A stretch of 13,150 nt of DNA from Desulfosporosinus sp. (GTDB taxonomy: Bacteria; Bacillota; Desulfitobacteriia; Desulfitobacteriales; Desulfitobacteriaceae), in assembly GCA_003513495.1 (NCBI GenBank), contig DOPM01000043.1, forward strand, positions 65,178-78,327, in the 5' to 3' direction. The position numbers were made by a program, and so were the translations under genes. The notes beneath the pieces are model-generated. The model had not been told where the DNA came from, made no database searches, and saw nothing but the letters and a program-made list of their open reading frames with translations. Shown piece after piece: positions 13,109 to 13,150 of the stretch (position 1 is the first letter of the stretch; every line of letters begins with the position of its first letter).

Positions 13109-13150
13109 GAAAAAATAGAGAATAAGATATTGAATTAAAAGAATCAGGTC
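13109..13150. other. Downstream flank, nothing identified
   Basis: The last 42 bases after guaA are A-rich and contain no visible terminator or start site. Confidence 0.4.

Noticed and set aside
1..13150. CRISPR array, tRNA/rRNA genes, complete insertion sequence or prophage genes
   Set aside because: No regularly spaced repeats, cloverleaf or rRNA sequence, transposase, integrase or phage genes were recognised.

Overview
The window looks like chromosomal DNA from a low-to-mid G+C anaerobic Firmicute of the class Clostridia. The gene sequences and layout most resemble the Desulfosporosinus/Desulfitobacterium group. This is inferred from family resemblance, strong Shine-Dalgarno (SD) sites, frequent TTG/GTG starts, HrcA/CIRCE control of groESL and the emphasis on molybdenum cofactor and formate dehydrogenase maturation; no marker RNA gene is present.

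Positions 1-4750 form a molybdenum cofactor (Moco) region. It opens with a small glutaredoxin-like gene (161-397) that a standard ORF caller misses. Its redox motif reads UGA-Pro-Tyr-Cys, and a perfect 8-bp stem-loop sits about 31 nt after the UGA. I interpret this as a selenoprotein with a bacterial SECIS element. mobA (guanylyltransferase) follows on the same strand. fdhD (sulfur transfer to formate dehydrogenase) runs convergently. After a structured leader with a terminator and a visible antiterminator pairing (candidate Moco/tungsten-cofactor riboswitch) come moaA, moaC, a MOSC-domain gene and a mogA/moaB-type gene. Together these cover GTP to cyclic pyranopterin, adenylylated molybdopterin and the guanine dinucleotide cofactor, plus activation of the target enzyme. 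moaD, moaE, mobB, moeA and the selenocysteine machinery are not in the window.

Positions 4750-8200 hold a monocistronic NYN-domain (PIN-like) gene with its own extended -10 promoter, a stretch with a possible acetyltransferase-tail remnant, and the groES-groEL operon with a CIRCE operator of unusually long perfect arms and a strong terminator.

Positions 8200-10130 hold a leftward pair: an SDR-family oxidoreductase with Arg in place of the catalytic Lys, and sfsA. A gene-free stretch of about 400 bases upstream contains a palindrome and a coding-like fragment.

Positions 10130-13150 run rightward: a membrane-anchored protein of unknown function, a palindromic repeat, a strong terminator, then hpt and guaA, a purine salvage/GMP synthesis pair behind a good sigma-A-type promoter.

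The most notable signals are the selenocysteine-encoding glutaredoxin gene beside mobA and the attenuator-type leader of moaA.
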